NCBI RefSeq assembly: GCF_009870125.1
Contig: NC_046681.1
Span: 23,830,001 to 23,894,000 of the forward strand
Origin: Drosophila pseudoobscura
Lineage: Eukaryota > Arthropoda > Insecta > Diptera > Drosophilidae
Direction of reading: 5' to 3'
Length of the DNA: 64,000 bases
This document shows positions 47,401-58,340 of the stretch, piece by piece. Each line of letters starts with the position of its first letter. Within the stretch, counting starts at the first letter, position 1. The position numbers were made by a program, and so were the translations under genes. The notes under the pieces were generated by a model. It was not told the origin of the DNA. It did not search any database and worked only from the letters and a program-made list of their open reading frames with translations.

Positions 47401-50400
47401 GTTGCATAGTTTAACTTAGCGTTTATTGGAAATTTTCCTTCAAAAAGTACGGAACACCATTTGATTAACACCGAAAAACCCTTTAAAAACTATGATGTAG
47501 TTCCATTAAAGTCTTAAAATTCCCAACCCCTTTCAGGCTTCATTTAAGCCTAAAAGAAAATCTTTGGGCCTTTAAGCCACTCTCTGCATTTGTCAAGCCA
47601 AGGGGCAACCCAGACCCCTTTGAGAGTGACTGCTGCTGCTTCCGTTTGCTTTAGTTTGCTGCCACTTTTAAAATTGGCTTAAATTTATTCGATTTGTGAG
47701 GCACTTTATGGGAATAATTTATGCGTGGCATCAGAATTTCCACCTAAAAGGGAGAGACCAAAAGCTAGGCAGAGAGCGAGCGAGCGAGCGAGAGAGCGAC
47801 AAGTGCCCGAAAATTGTATACCAACGGCTGCCTCCTGTTGCTGCCGAGCTCAACAGGATGATGGAACAATGAGAAAACAGCCAACAAAAGGCAGCAAATT
47901 TGCTTTCACTTTATGCGATTTTCCCGCTGACACGTCCCACCTTTCTGGGCACTGGAACACACAGAGATGGAGAGAGAGTGTTGTGCCTCGTGGGGCAAAG
48001 ACAGAGGAGGATTTTTTGGTGGGATGAGGCCATGAAATCATGGCCATAATGGCAACTTGTGCGCTCCAGCACTCCCAGTCAGATGCTCCCCTGATTATCC
48101 CAGAAGCTCAAGAGTGAAACCAGCGATGGGTTCATTGTGCGTTTTGTCCTTGACTATGCAACGCCATCAGATGGTATTCTACACTACCAAAAAAACCCCA
48201 CAATAGTTGAGAGCTCATAACTTTCCCAGGATTCTCCTTCATTTTCATCGTAACCAAATCCTCATTTAATTTGCATTAAATCTACAAAAATTGTTAGATA
48301 TTTGTTTATATATTTGTGTTTTGTTTTTTTGCCAGTGTATCCCTTTGATGAGCATTGTCAAGGCTGTTGGGCATGGGAATGGAATGAAAGTCTTGTCCTG
48401 ACAGCAGCAGCCGCGCGACACCATTGGGGTTGACAGCCAACGACGCACTTGTGGCGCATCAGACCCACACTTCCTACCAAATGTATACGTACGTACATAT
48501 ATTTATTTATTATATGTATATACGTGTGTATGGGGAATGTCCCTTTCGTCCTTTTGTCGTTGTTAGCCCCATGTTAATGCTGTTGCCGTTGCTGGAGATT
48601 TAATTTAAAGTTCGCATTGTGCCACATTGGGTCTGGTCTGTGTTCTGTGTTCTCCTTCACTGTGATTTACCCACAACGCAGCTCAGGGGACACCGAAGGG
48701 AGCAGATCCTTGGCAAGGACATGCATGACAGTAAGCACAAATATACACAACAAATTTACAAGGTTCAATTGAAAGAGAAATTCTGAAATGTGGCTATCAG
48801 ATTTCCACTTAAGGGATAAGCAGAATCATCCTTTGGCCGGGGGCCACCGATTGCGTGTCTGAAACGTTGTAATTGTATCGAATAAAAGACAGTAAAAGAA
48901 AAGATATCATCTTACACACCCGCCGAGCCTTTATATGCATTGTCCATAGAGTATATTAATTGGTTTTTTTATTTATTTGTGGGTGGATAATTGGTGTAGC
49001 AGATCGATGGTGCTGTAGGAAATATTTATGTACTTTTTCTATGAGCATCAAATATTTAACTGGATTTTTAAGGTGTATTCTGAGCTTTAGAATATTTTAG
49101 GAGATAAAGAAAATATTTAGAAAATACACTCGAGCTTCCATAAAGCGAATCTCAAGGAGAAATTCGTAATATAGAATTAATTTTTGCTGGAAATAAATTC
49201 GTTGTCTAAAAAACTTCGTTGTATGGAAAATTCGTAACAGAGGAATATTAAATACAATATTTTTATATCGATTTAAATAGTTGAAAATAACTACTATTAA
49301 TGTTGTATTAATTAATAGCATTTGGGTGAACAAATCCCAAGTTTTCCAAAGTTAAAAACCATTGCATATCTCAGATTTGATTTTTTGATTGAATTTACCA
49401 AAATTCGTTGCTAAAAATGAGAGAGAAATGCTTTCCAGTCACCGAAAACCTGCTTTATTTGCCATTTACATAAATTTCAAAAATTATGGAAATTTCAGAA
49501 AGAGAAAACAAGTCCATCCCCCTTTAAAAAACAGAAGCACTTCCAATTTTTATTGGGAAATTTCAGCACAAAAAACGCCCAAGAATTCACTTTAATTTCT
49601 GACCAGCCAGAAAAATGTGGGCTATAAAAATGGGATGGAATGGGGTTCCCTCTGCCTGATATTCAATAACTTTGGCCCCGCCATGTGAGACACGCATATT
49701 GACTTTGGCCGAGCAGGAAATGACACTCCCCCCCCCCCCCCCCCGCACACACACACAAAAAACAAGCTTCAAAATCAATAATCGATAGGGGGATAAAATA
49801 TATATATATGTATATAAAAAACATCCTTGGGGAACACTCACCGCCGTGTCGAATGATGCCAACTTCCTGGAGTATCGAGGCGGCCAAATCGGCCTTTTGT
49901 CTGGAGCTCTCGTATCGCTCCGAATTGATGGGCACTTGTAGGGGTCGGTAGAGCGTCGAGATGCATAACGTGCCCAGATTTTCGGTGGCAATGTCGTGTA
50001 TCGTCACCAGCGATTGTTCGATGGCCTCCTGTTAAATGGTATAGGAATCGCCTCATTATTATTAATATTATCTAGCAGTGGAGGCAGAGAGTGGGGGGTG
50101 TGGGGGGCTCTCTGTGTATTTAGCGGGCAACCCAAATCATTTTTTTTTTTTTTTGGTTTTTTTTTTGTGGTCTGCCGCTGACAAACGCATTAAAAATACA
50201 TTTTAGGCTAAAACAAAAATTCATGGAGCCCGAGACCATTTTGGTTTTTAGACCCTTTTATCGTTTGAGTGGAAAATTACGTTATTGGCTTCTTTTTTTC
50301 CACCCCCCAAAAATTTGTTGAAGGAAAAGTTTTCATTGTTTTGACTTTAAATTGTTGAAGACAAAGGGGGGGAATTTCCGACTAGAATTGTGGCTTAGAA

Positions 50401-52240
50401 TCCACTAAAGATATGGAAAATGAAGAGGGATATTCCTGCTGTGGCCATCGGTTTCCTTGGCGAACTTTCTTGTGTTTAGAGAGCATAAATATCTTGACTC
50501 TGCCATAACCATTTAGCCTAATTAGCTTGCCCCATAATGAGGCACACAAACCGCAGCGAAAATTCACTAAAATGCTTGCGAACTTCCAATTAGAGTACAG
50601 TGCGGCATGAAACTATATAGAAGAGTGTGTAAGAGGCACTTCGAAGGTGGGAAAACGGAAAAAGCTGATGGTCTGTGGAGGGTTTGGGGGGGATTTTTGG
50701 GTGGGCTTTTCTACCACTCAAACTTGCTTTATATGCCCGAAACGTACTGTATTTGACAGCACTTACTGCTCCGCCGCCCATTGAGCATTCATTAAGTGCA
50801 AACTAAATAGCCACTCAGGACATTTCGGTGTGGAATGGAGAATGTCTGCATTCTGAAGTGCAGTCGCGTCTGCGAATTGCAATTCAATTAAATTCGACTG
50901 AGAACCGGAACACTCACTCACTCACTCACTCACTCGTTCGTGGAGGGTGCCACCCGCCCACACCTCAAACGTGCGTGCCCCCTCTGCCGCTTGTGCCCCC
51001 TGCCCCACTTGTGCCGCACTTGTGCCCATTATTTCAATGGCACTTCAACGTAATGACGGCTTAAATAAGGCTTACACTGTGCATCGTAAATGCTGCATTC
51101 ATAAATAGTGCCACAGTTTAATGGGTGTTTAAGGCTCTCAGCATTTTTGGCAGTCGCTTTTTGTGCCTTTGTTGTGGTAAAACCCGTGTATATCCCCACT
51201 CAAATGGAGTTTAAAACTAAGATCTAAAGTGTGTGGGAAGTTCCTTTGAACCTAAGCCAAACTTAATGAAGAATACAAAGTTTTTAGCCAAAAAAGTGGC
51301 CACCTAGTGTTTCGATTTTTCAATAAATTAAGTGGGGATCTAAGGGCCGTTTATGCCTAGTTGGCTGCGAATATTTAAGCCTTAATAAATTACTAATTTA
51401 TGCTTGGAATATCCGTATTTATTCCCTACCCAAATCAAGCACATAAATCCAGTCGGGGCTTTTTTGGGAGCTAAATAAATTGCCTTTTTAATCTCAGATT
51501 TGATTGAAATTCATTGAATTAAAATCTAATAAAAACTTGTATTCAATTTAAATTTTTGCAAAATAAATCTGGGTTTTCTGCACTTTTCCAAATATTTTTA
51601 ATTATATTTTTTGTACTATGCCCAGCTCTAGTTTCTGTTAATCTCAAACCCTAAACCTTGAAGGACCTACCCGAGTGACTGTGTTGCCATCGCCAATCCT
51701 GACAATGTCTTTGAATGGATCCTCATGGATGCCGGCTATTCCCCAGCTGGTTGTCGATTTGCCAACTGCGGATGATGCCGAGGCAGAGGCAGAGGCTGCT
51801 GTTCCTCCTGCTCCTCCTGTGCCGAAGGATGCTGCTGACGATGATGATGATGCTGTGGCTGTGGCTGTTGCTGTGGCTGTCGTCGTCGTCGTCGTGTTGC
51901 TGTTTAGTGTTGTTGCCGTGGCCTCGGGCCCGTTGGCTGTTGTTGGTGTGGCTGCCGCTGCCGCTGCCGCTGCCGCTGCCTCTCCGTGTTGTGCAGAGGC
52001 CGCAAGCAAAAGCCACAGCATCACCAGAGCCGGACCGGCTCTTGTTGTTGCCACCAAAGTGTCGCTGGCCACTTGTTGCTGTCTCTGACAGATTCCATCT
52101 AGCTCCTGTGCCACTCCTCGTCGTCCTCGTCGTCCTCGTCGTGCTCCTCCTCTTCGCCATCGACTGTCGGCACCATCCAGTGCCCCCTCTTGCTGCTGCT
52201 GCCTCTTCTTGCGCCTCCCTGCATTGAGCCAGCATTTCAT
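34800..52240 (-). CDS. Orphan class C GPCR, GPR158-like (926 aa to first stop), 12 coding exons
   Basis: Coding exons: 51671-52240, 49842-50028, 41725-41929, 41246-41666, 40886-41184, 40592-40745, 37424-37533, 37220-37364, 36945-37153, 35804-36053, 35554-35741, and 35454-35496 to the first TGA. They sum to 2781 nt with matching phases. Residues ~66-84 are a late signal peptide; a low-complexity Ala/Thr/Ser stretch follows. Residues ~190-460 form a Cache-like ligand domain, then a Cys-rich EGF-like segment ([26 protein letters not shown]). Seven membrane helices span ~562-800, with class C signatures LLMKTWRVSL and [17 protein letters not shown]. Drosophila has two such receptors (smog/CG31660 and CG31760); I cannot say which. 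ATG 52240 is chosen because a pyrimidine tract plus CAG (52261-52263) looks like a 5'UTR acceptor; ATG 52303 is the alternative. Introns host ZnT and Tim8-like genes. Confidence 0.85.
35454..35456 (-). promoter_or_regulatory. Candidate leaky stop codon, TGA-C context
   Basis: The receptor frame reads AAG GGC AAA GTC TGA CGA. TGA followed by C is the stop context most associated with readthrough in Drosophila, and 217 open codons follow in frame. Confidence 0.65.
37365..37423 (-). other. Short GC-AG intron in the receptor gene
   Basis: The 59-nt intron between receptor exons 7 and 8 has donor GCAAGT (37418-37423) instead of GT and acceptor CACAG. Using it restores the class C motif [12 protein letters not shown] across the join. 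Confidence 0.75.
37613..39855 (-). CDS. Zinc transporter, SLC30/ZnT cation diffusion facilitator (727 aa)
   Basis: Exons 38496-39855 and 37613-38436 (2184 nt, 59-nt intron, phase 1). Residues 1-370 are a long, charged, disordered extension rich in E, K, S and R. The CDF core starts at TM1 (371-393). Zinc-site residues are HLLTD in TM2 (H404, D408) and HVIGDM in TM5 (H549, D553); a short His loop HHGHGH lies at 495-500, and a cytoplasmic CDF dimerisation domain follows TM6. ZnT proteins move Zn2+ from cytosol into vesicles or out of the cell. It resembles the ZnT2/3/4/8 branch (Drosophila ZnT35C/ZnT33D). It lies wholly inside the receptor intron 37534-40591 on the same strand, so it needs its own promoter. 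Confidence 0.9.
42590..43625 (-). repeat. Dispersed repeat family, copy U3 (inverted, no exon)
   Basis: Reverse complement of the family seen at 25195-27500: TTTGCCATCTCTTTCGCACA, AACACACTAACACATGATC, GGGAGCATTTTTACC, CAAAATGGCGGCAAAG and, at the far end, TGATCATACGAATATTTGAG. Lies in the large receptor intron. No coding capacity. Confidence 0.65.
43626..45190. other. Receptor intron, no further gene recognised
   Basis: Contains CT/TG-rich microsatellite DNA (about 43963-44025). Nothing else recognised before the Tim8-like gene. Confidence 0.5.
45213..45467 (+). CDS. Tim8-like small mitochondrial chaperone (84 aa)
   Basis: Single-exon gene. It has the twin CX3C zinc-finger-like motif of small TIM proteins: CWEKC (residues 38-42) and CLSNC (57-61), 14 residues apart as in Tim8, with the family signature [16 protein letters not shown] and CVDRFIDTS. 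Tim8-Tim13 hexamers in the mitochondrial intermembrane space escort hydrophobic precursors to the TIM22/SAM machinery; the cysteines form intramolecular disulphides via the Mia40 pathway. It lies on the opposite strand inside the 7.9-kb receptor intron, 300 bp from a second copy. Lack of introns and nested position suggest a retrocopy or locally duplicated paralog. Likely functional since the frame is intact. Confidence 0.9.
   Translation: MDDHENVSGKDKEMEEFMQLERQKAEVTALLHEFNEICWEKCIGKPSSKLDQATQVCLSNCVDRFIDTSVLIAKRFVEVINGRQ
45768..45998 (+). CDS. Diverged Tim8-like small TIM paralog (76 aa)
   Basis: Starts [16 protein letters not shown] and carries the twin CX3C motif CWKKC (30-34) and CLSDC (44-48), then [11 protein letters not shown] as in Tim8 (CVDRFIDTS). 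The loop between the two motifs is only 9 residues, against 14 in Tim8 and in the neighbour at 45213, having lost the KPxxKLD segment. An extra Cys is at residue 20. An upstream in-frame ATG (45741) would add nine residues; 45768 aligns best. It follows the first gene in tandem on the same strand within the receptor intron. Probably a tissue-restricted intermembrane-space chaperone subunit, or a protein under relaxed constraint. Confidence 0.8.
   Translation: MSDYDHEIEAMETKRNVQVCASIHEFREICWKKCDEQGTATEKCLSDCMDRFMETITFVSEHIADALDKQGAADLM
45999..49120. other. Receptor intron, no further gene recognised
   Basis: AT-rich with an AGCGAGCG microsatellite (about 47772-47797). No gene or transposon end recognised. 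Confidence 0.5.
49123..49262. repeat. Repeat copy shared with 22195-22345
   Basis: TACACTCGAGCTTCCATAAA, CGAATCTCAAGGAGAAATTC and TTGCTGGAAATAAATTCG match the element at 22.2 kb in order. Probably a pogo-like MITE relic in the receptor intron. Confidence 0.4.
50040..51660. other. Receptor intron, nothing recognised
   Basis: Intron between coding exons 1 and 2. Contains T runs (50140-50167) and a CACT microsatellite (50912-50935). Confidence 0.5.
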
Positions 52241-52263
52241 TGTTGTTTTTGCATTTGCAACTG

Positions 52264-53357
52264 CAACAGAAAGAGAGAGAGAGAGAGAGATAAACGGGGC
52301 CACAGCCAGAGAGTGGGATTAGTAGTTGCAGACGACTTTGACGACTTTTAAAGTGTAATTTTAATCATCTTGCTTTTGCTTTTGCTTTACAAGATGTTTA
52401 CGCGGCGGAGACTAATTGTTTTTCTGTTTTTCGCTCTGGAAACTATACGGATGAAGGATTAACGATGAATGGGAGATGAAAGATTAAATAAGGAACGAAT
52501 AAGCAACTGTTTAAGGAGGGGAAATTAAGGATTAAAAGACTAGATTCAAATGATACTTATCAATAAATTTATATCTATAATTTGCGGTATTTATCACTCA
52601 TGAATAGACCTCGGATTTTGCATATTTGCATATTTTTAAAGGATTAAGATAGAAAAATTCTGATGACTCGTAATCGCAGCTCCTCCGATCCTCCGATCCC
52701 CCAGCCAAGTGCTTTTCAAATATAGTCAAAGGAAATCAGTTGAACAAAAATTAATAATGAGCCCACGACTATGCTGATGAATCAAATATGCAAAATCCGA
52801 GGTCTACTCATGAATCATGTCATTTTTGTTTTAAAAAAAATTATTTGAATATTTTTTTTATACAATATAATATTTAATATTTTTTTTTAAATTTTTTTTC
52901 ATATTAAAAATGATATCCTTACTTTTTGGCTATTTTAATGATATTTTGGGTATGTGCAGCTGTAACCGGGCAACAGCGCTGTTAGCAGCCCAGCTTAACA
53001 GCCTGTTAATCCGCGCTGTTAGCAGCCCAGGTTAACAGCCGTTATGCTAGCGGCTACCGCTTTCTGTTAACAGCCTGTTACTGCGCTCTCTGACAGCGCT
53101 CTGAGAGCGGGCTCGCAATGTTATCACGATCCACACGATCCACTCGGCTGTCGGCCGGCCTTACCTTGTAAGCGGGAGCTCACAGAACACCAGGAGTTAC
53201 GTTCCCATCCCCGTTTCAGACCGTTAAAATCATTCCACAAAAGATCTGACCCCCGCAAAGATTCGGAACTTCGAAAACCCCAATCCCCATAACTAATTCC
53301 TGAAATGCGTCGAAAGTTTTATGAAATATGCATAACCCCAAAAGCCGCTAAGATACA
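52264..53357. other. Upstream region of the receptor; GTTAAC-rich cluster
   Basis: No protein gene. At 52976-53083 there are two ~28-bp direct repeats (GCGCTGTTAGCAGCCCAG then GTTAACAGCC) spaced 37 bp apart, and a third TGTTAACAGC word. The rest is AT-rich. Confidence 0.5.
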
Positions 53358-53359
53358 TA

Positions 53360-55007
53360 CAGTGGCGCCGAAAAAAATAGCACCAGTAGGGACGACCGTC
53401 TTTATTCCTTCAAAACAAGACCACTGTCCAACATTTTCTGGACTTTACTGCAATATAATGTAGCTTTATATGTCTCCTCTCTGAGAGGATTGTTCTTACT
53501 CTCTCAATTCTAACGGTTCTTATAACATTAGGCAATTTTGCGAAAGGAGAGCGAAATAGAGCACCAACAAAAATAGCACCAGTAACTGTTTTAAGTAAAA
53601 GCTTCTACTTTTCGGAGCTTCTTAATATTTTAAGTTCTTGATTGAATTAAAAATCGGTGGCTTTAGGTGATTGTGACAAGAAAGTTACAAAATTTAAGTA
53701 GTTATGGGTCTTGGAAAGCACTAAAGTGAAGAAAAAAGCCAAAGGATCAAAACTTTCACTTCAGAAGGCAGGACCTATGCTAAGGTGGGGCAAATGGTCG
53801 ATTGTTCAAAAGAAATGATTAGCAATGCTTTTAAATATATTTCCAACAAGAAACACGTGGAAGAAAGGCCGCGATATTCCCATTTCTGGTAAAACTACTG
53901 GTTCGTGAGAGCAAGGAGGACCCATTTAAGTCGGCCACAGAGCTAAAGCAAGGATCTTAAAAAATCGTCAAGTACCAGGAAAGTTAGATCTTGTTTACAA
54001 GAACGTAAAATGGGTACTCGTAGTACGAGGAAAATTTAACTTTTCACGGAAAGGCATAGGGCAAAAAAAGTTTGGTATGCAAAATAGCACTGAGGTTGGG
54101 CCAACGAAAATGGAGAAACATCCTGTGGTCCGACTAAAGCCAAAATTTATTTTTTGGTGTAAAAAGGTCTTGTTCTTGTGTGAAACGACTACCGAATGCA
54201 GAATACAACCCCCTGACTCACATGTAAATTCATTAGACATAGAAAAGCAAGAAAAATCGTATGGGCATGATTTTCGTACTAGGCAGGTGAACCAATACAT
54301 GGCACAACCCCATTATGGATCAACATGTCTATGTCAATACCAAAGAAACAGTGATTCTGCTTTATGCAGAATACGAAATAGACTTGTTTTGTGTCTTCCA
54401 GCAGGAAAATGACCCAAAACGATCTAGAAAGAGAGCTCGAAAGTGGTTCGAGCACAATTCACTTAGTGCAATAGATTGGCCTGTTCAGTCTCCAGACTTG
54501 AACCCCATTGCTAATATTTTGGGTCAAGTTAAAAAATATGTTTCTAATGCGGAATCAAAGAACAATAAATATGTTTTGGGTATCCTGCATGGTTCGTGGA
54601 GCAATATCCCAAGGAAAAGATGCGAAAATGAGGTGAGCTTTAATGCCAATATGCTGAGCTGCTGTTGTTGCTGTCAAAGGTTTTACAACAAAACGCCAAC
54701 CTTTAAATACATCTAAAGTAACATATTTTACAAAAAAATTTGGAAAGTTTCCTTGTATTTTATAGTTTTTCGATTTCCTTGTAAATTGGTGCTATTTTTG
54801 TTGGTGCCCAAATTTCTGATAAAATCCTTTTCTTTTCAAATATTTTCATTTGGAGTTTGCGAATTATGCCAGTGCTCTGGGATACGATAAATTATACCTT
54901 AAAGTTTATATATTAGTCTTAACAACGTTCATTAGAACCATTGCTTAAGCAAAATCCGTCAATATAGACACATTAGTCCACTGGTGCTATTTTTTTCGGC
55001 GCAGCTG
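53360..55007 (+). mobile_element. Tc1-like transposon, both ends present, transposase dead
   Basis: 1648 bp flanked by TA target duplications (53358-53359 and 55008-55009). The terminal inverted repeats (CAGTGGCGCCGAAAAAAATA on the left; the right one in reverse complement differs at two bases over 28) are intact. The plus strand holds a broken transposase: an N-terminal piece at about 53760-53880 and a C-terminal piece at 54390-54640 with DWPVQSPDLNPIANIL, matching the Tc1 catalytic block, where the final Glu of DDE (PIEN) is replaced by Ala. Multiple frameshifts separate the pieces. Confidence 0.92.
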
Positions 55008-55009
55008 TA

Positions 55010-56160
55010 CATGGGGATCTATGCCATTGACAGAATGCTCAATTAACCTTCATCACGAAGTCCACTTTGGCTTTCAGCGCTTGCACAGGAAAATTATTAA
55101 GCCAACACATAAATAAGTTGTTGAAATATTTATGTGTGCTCAAGACAAATGCAAAAACAGAAAACTAAAAGGTAAAGGACTCTCGTGGAGAGGCGTTGCC
55201 CGAGACGGCAGACAGAGATAGAGAGAGAGGGAGGGGGCGAGGGCGAGAGAGAGAAAGCAATGGCAGGAAAGTGAAAGCAGCGACAGATCTGTATCTGTGC
55301 TTACACCTGGAGACGCCCACAACTGGTTCAACATAAAACCAACAGGCAACTCGTAAATAAATACAAAAGACATAAAAGCATAAAAATAAAGCAAAAAAAA
55401 GAAAGATAAAGAGCCGAAGAGCCCAAGAAAGTGTTTCCATGCCCCAACCCCCCCCTCCCACTTCCACTTCCACCTCCACTTTTCCCTGAAATGAAAGCAA
55501 ACGAAATGTAAATATCAAATAAAAAGCGTAGAAAAAAAGGGGAAAAGTGGGAAATATGCGACACATATTTGGCCCTAGAAGGGGGGGGGGGGGGATTCAG
55601 GATTTAAGTTTCAGTCGAGGGTCCTGTGTTTGCTTTTGCCAGAAAGAGGTAACTCCTTGGGATTCTGCGTCTGCCGCTCCGTGACCGATTTTATTTGCAG
55701 TGCTTTCAATGCTTCACAGAAAAATGTCTGCCATTTGTAAGAAAGTATAATAATGGCAGGGCTAAAAAAAATATAAATGTATGGCCATAAAGTCGATATC
55801 GATTGGAAGCCACTCCACTCTATTTTTCTGCACTTTACCCAAAATGCTTTATGGCGGCTGCAAGAATGCGTGAAATATGTGGCAAGTTCTGCAGAAAATG
55901 TAGGGGAATGAAGGGAAAGGGGAGATAATTTAAAGAATATTTAGTGTAAAATAGTGACGAAAGGCTATAGAAAAGTCATGTAAAGTTATTGTTAAAATAT
56001 CTATATTCTCCGTTTTTGTAGGGCCATTTTTCAAGACTGTTGCTTCTGCATCTTTTTGCAGCTAAGCGCCTGAGAGGATCTTCTTGAATGCAGCTTCAGA
56101 TTGAACAAATATGAACACAAGATTGGAATGAATACTTGTTTAAATTGATACAAATTTACA
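55010..56160. other. Intergenic DNA, no gene recognised
   Basis: Purine-rich and G-run tracts (55216-55256, 55580-55593). Nothing recognised. Confidence 0.5.
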
Positions 56161-56460
56161 AAAAACTGATACAAACTTATACAAAATTAAAAAAAAAAAT
56201 ATTTAAAAATATATAAAATATTATAAAAATATATAAAAAATTATAAAAATATATAAAAAATGATAAAAATATATAAAAAATTATACAAATTTTTAAAAAT
56301 ATATAAAAAATTATAAAAATATATAAAAAATTATAAAAATTTATAAAAATATATAAAAATATATAAAAATATATAAAATATTATAAAAATGTATATGAAG
56401 TGATATAAAAATATATAAAAACTTATGCAAAATTATAAAAATGTATAAGAAGCGATTTTA
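56160..56460. repeat. AT-rich tandem array, AAAAATATATAAAAAATTAT unit
   Basis: About 300 bp of diverged ~17-bp units (AAAAATATATAAAAAAT/TATA). Low complexity. Confidence 0.85.
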
Positions 56461-58020
56461 AGATCTGTTAAACAGTTCAGCATTCGTCAATAATTCGTCA
56501 AGTGTTGGCACAGCACAACTTTTCAGTTCACAGCTGTTTCAACAGCTTTTCTATTGCGATTTTCAGAAAGAAAATAATTTGTACCAATAATTTAATCATT
56601 GCTTGATTTTGTACATTTTTTTTTTCGATTTTTCTATCCAAAACTACAACTAAAAAAAAAAAGAAATATGAACAAATGGGAGAGACATTTAGTAGCATCT
56701 GGTATAGCCATTAAGAACAATTGTATCTCCTGAATAACCTCCTCAATAACTTGTTTGTCCATCCAACTCCCATATATGCGGACTCTCCATTATCCTTTGT
56801 ACATTTCTCATATGGGCTATACGCCACGTATAAGCCACTTCTCGACGTATTAGCCATTTGTTGGTATATGGTAAATGTGTACAAAAAAAATTTGCCAGCC
56901 ATTTGAACTTGACTGACGACGACAGCATGTGGATTATGACGATGACGATGATGATGATGAGGAGGAGGAGGATGATGCATCATTATGATTCCACCCACAG
57001 TGGCAGGGGCAGGGGCGGGGGCGGGGGTCGGTGGCTCCATGTGCGAGTATTTATTGTTTACAGTTGGAAAATTCTGCCTCCCTCCATAGACGAGGACGAG
57101 TGCGAGTACGAGTCGCCGTTTTTCGCGTATCATGAGCATGACTAAGCAGCGAACCATATGAAAATACCCCCCCCGACCCAGAGAGAGGCAGCGATGTTGA
57201 AGAAAAATGGACAATATGCAAAGGATTGAGTGGATGGATGGCTGGCTGGCTGGAGGGGTTGTGGCTGGAGGAGAGCTTCATAGAAGCTGTGAAAGGGTTC
57301 AGAGAGCAGCCGTGCGGGGCTCCCTCACAAATAAACCCCCACAGAAGTCAACTCAACCCAAAAACCAGAAAAAAAGAAGGAGGAAAAGAGACATGTAAGC
57401 GAAAATGCTGCTGCTGCTGAACAGGGCTGGCAGGGCAGTTGTTGTTGATCCTTTTTATTTGCAAGCAAAAATAAACACGAGCCGGAGAAGGAGCATCAGA
57501 GGGAGAAGGACAGGCACGGGCAGGAGCAGGAGCAGGAGCAAAAACGAAAGTCCCTCTAAATCTGTGTCGGACGTTGGTTATGAGAGGAGAACGTACCAGT
57601 AAGCAGGACCCGTACTCGTACTCGTACTCCTGCCAGTGCATGCACATCCAAAACATGCACACAACACACGACACTCACCAGCAAAAGTCTGTGCCGAGCC
57701 TTGCTGTGCTGTGCTTGAGCTTGATTGGAAAACGATTACTCGTTTCAGCCTTCTAAGCCTTCCTCTCTTGGTTTTGCGACTATAAAGCTCTTCTCACTTG
57801 ATTGGGGGGTCTTTGATTTCGTGAATTATTAGTTTGGCACGAGAGAAAACCAGTCGAAACGTTGGGAATTAAGGTTCAAGTGCCTGTACATTCACTGCTA
57901 AGCTACTCTGTGTGAGAGGTAGGGGGAGAATTGAGGAGCGGAATTAGAGAATTGTAATTTGAAATTGTTTTCTTTATTCTGGTTACAATAATCAGATTTA
58001 ACCAGAATTTTGTATTAATT
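56461..58020. other. Intergenic DNA with a DINE-1-like scrap at its end
   Basis: About 57950-58010 (GAAATTGTTTTCTTTATTCTGGTTACAATAATCAGATT) resembles an internal DINE-1 segment (compare 10030-10085). GAT/GAG microsatellites near 56935-56975. No gene recognised. Confidence 0.4.
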
Positions 58021-58340
58021 ATTATCAATATATTTTTTTTTAATGTTTTCTTCGTCATTTAAAGTTTTTAAATTATTTTGTTTTTTAAAATGTATATATG
58101 GTATTTTATCTCTTAGATCTATCTATCTATCTATTATATCTATTTTATTTATTTATGCTTATTTACTTTTTATTATTATTTTTTTTATCATTATTTTTTT
58201 TATTATTATTTTTTTTTATTATTATTTTTTTTATTATTATTTTTTTTTATAATTTTTTTTAGTATTATTTTATTTTTTTCTATTTTTTTTCTATTTTTTT
58301 TTTATTTTTAATTTATTTTTAATTTATATATTCTTTGAAG
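58021..58340. repeat. T-rich tract with ATTATTTTTTTT units
   Basis: ATC(T) repeats (58115-58135) followed by TTATTATTATTTTTTTT units to about 58330. Low complexity. Confidence 0.85.

Noticed and set aside
51675..52227. Plus-strand frames opposite receptor exon 1
   Set aside because: Antisense shadows of Ala/Thr/Ser codon repeats in the receptor exon, which has phase-consistent splice sites and downstream homology.
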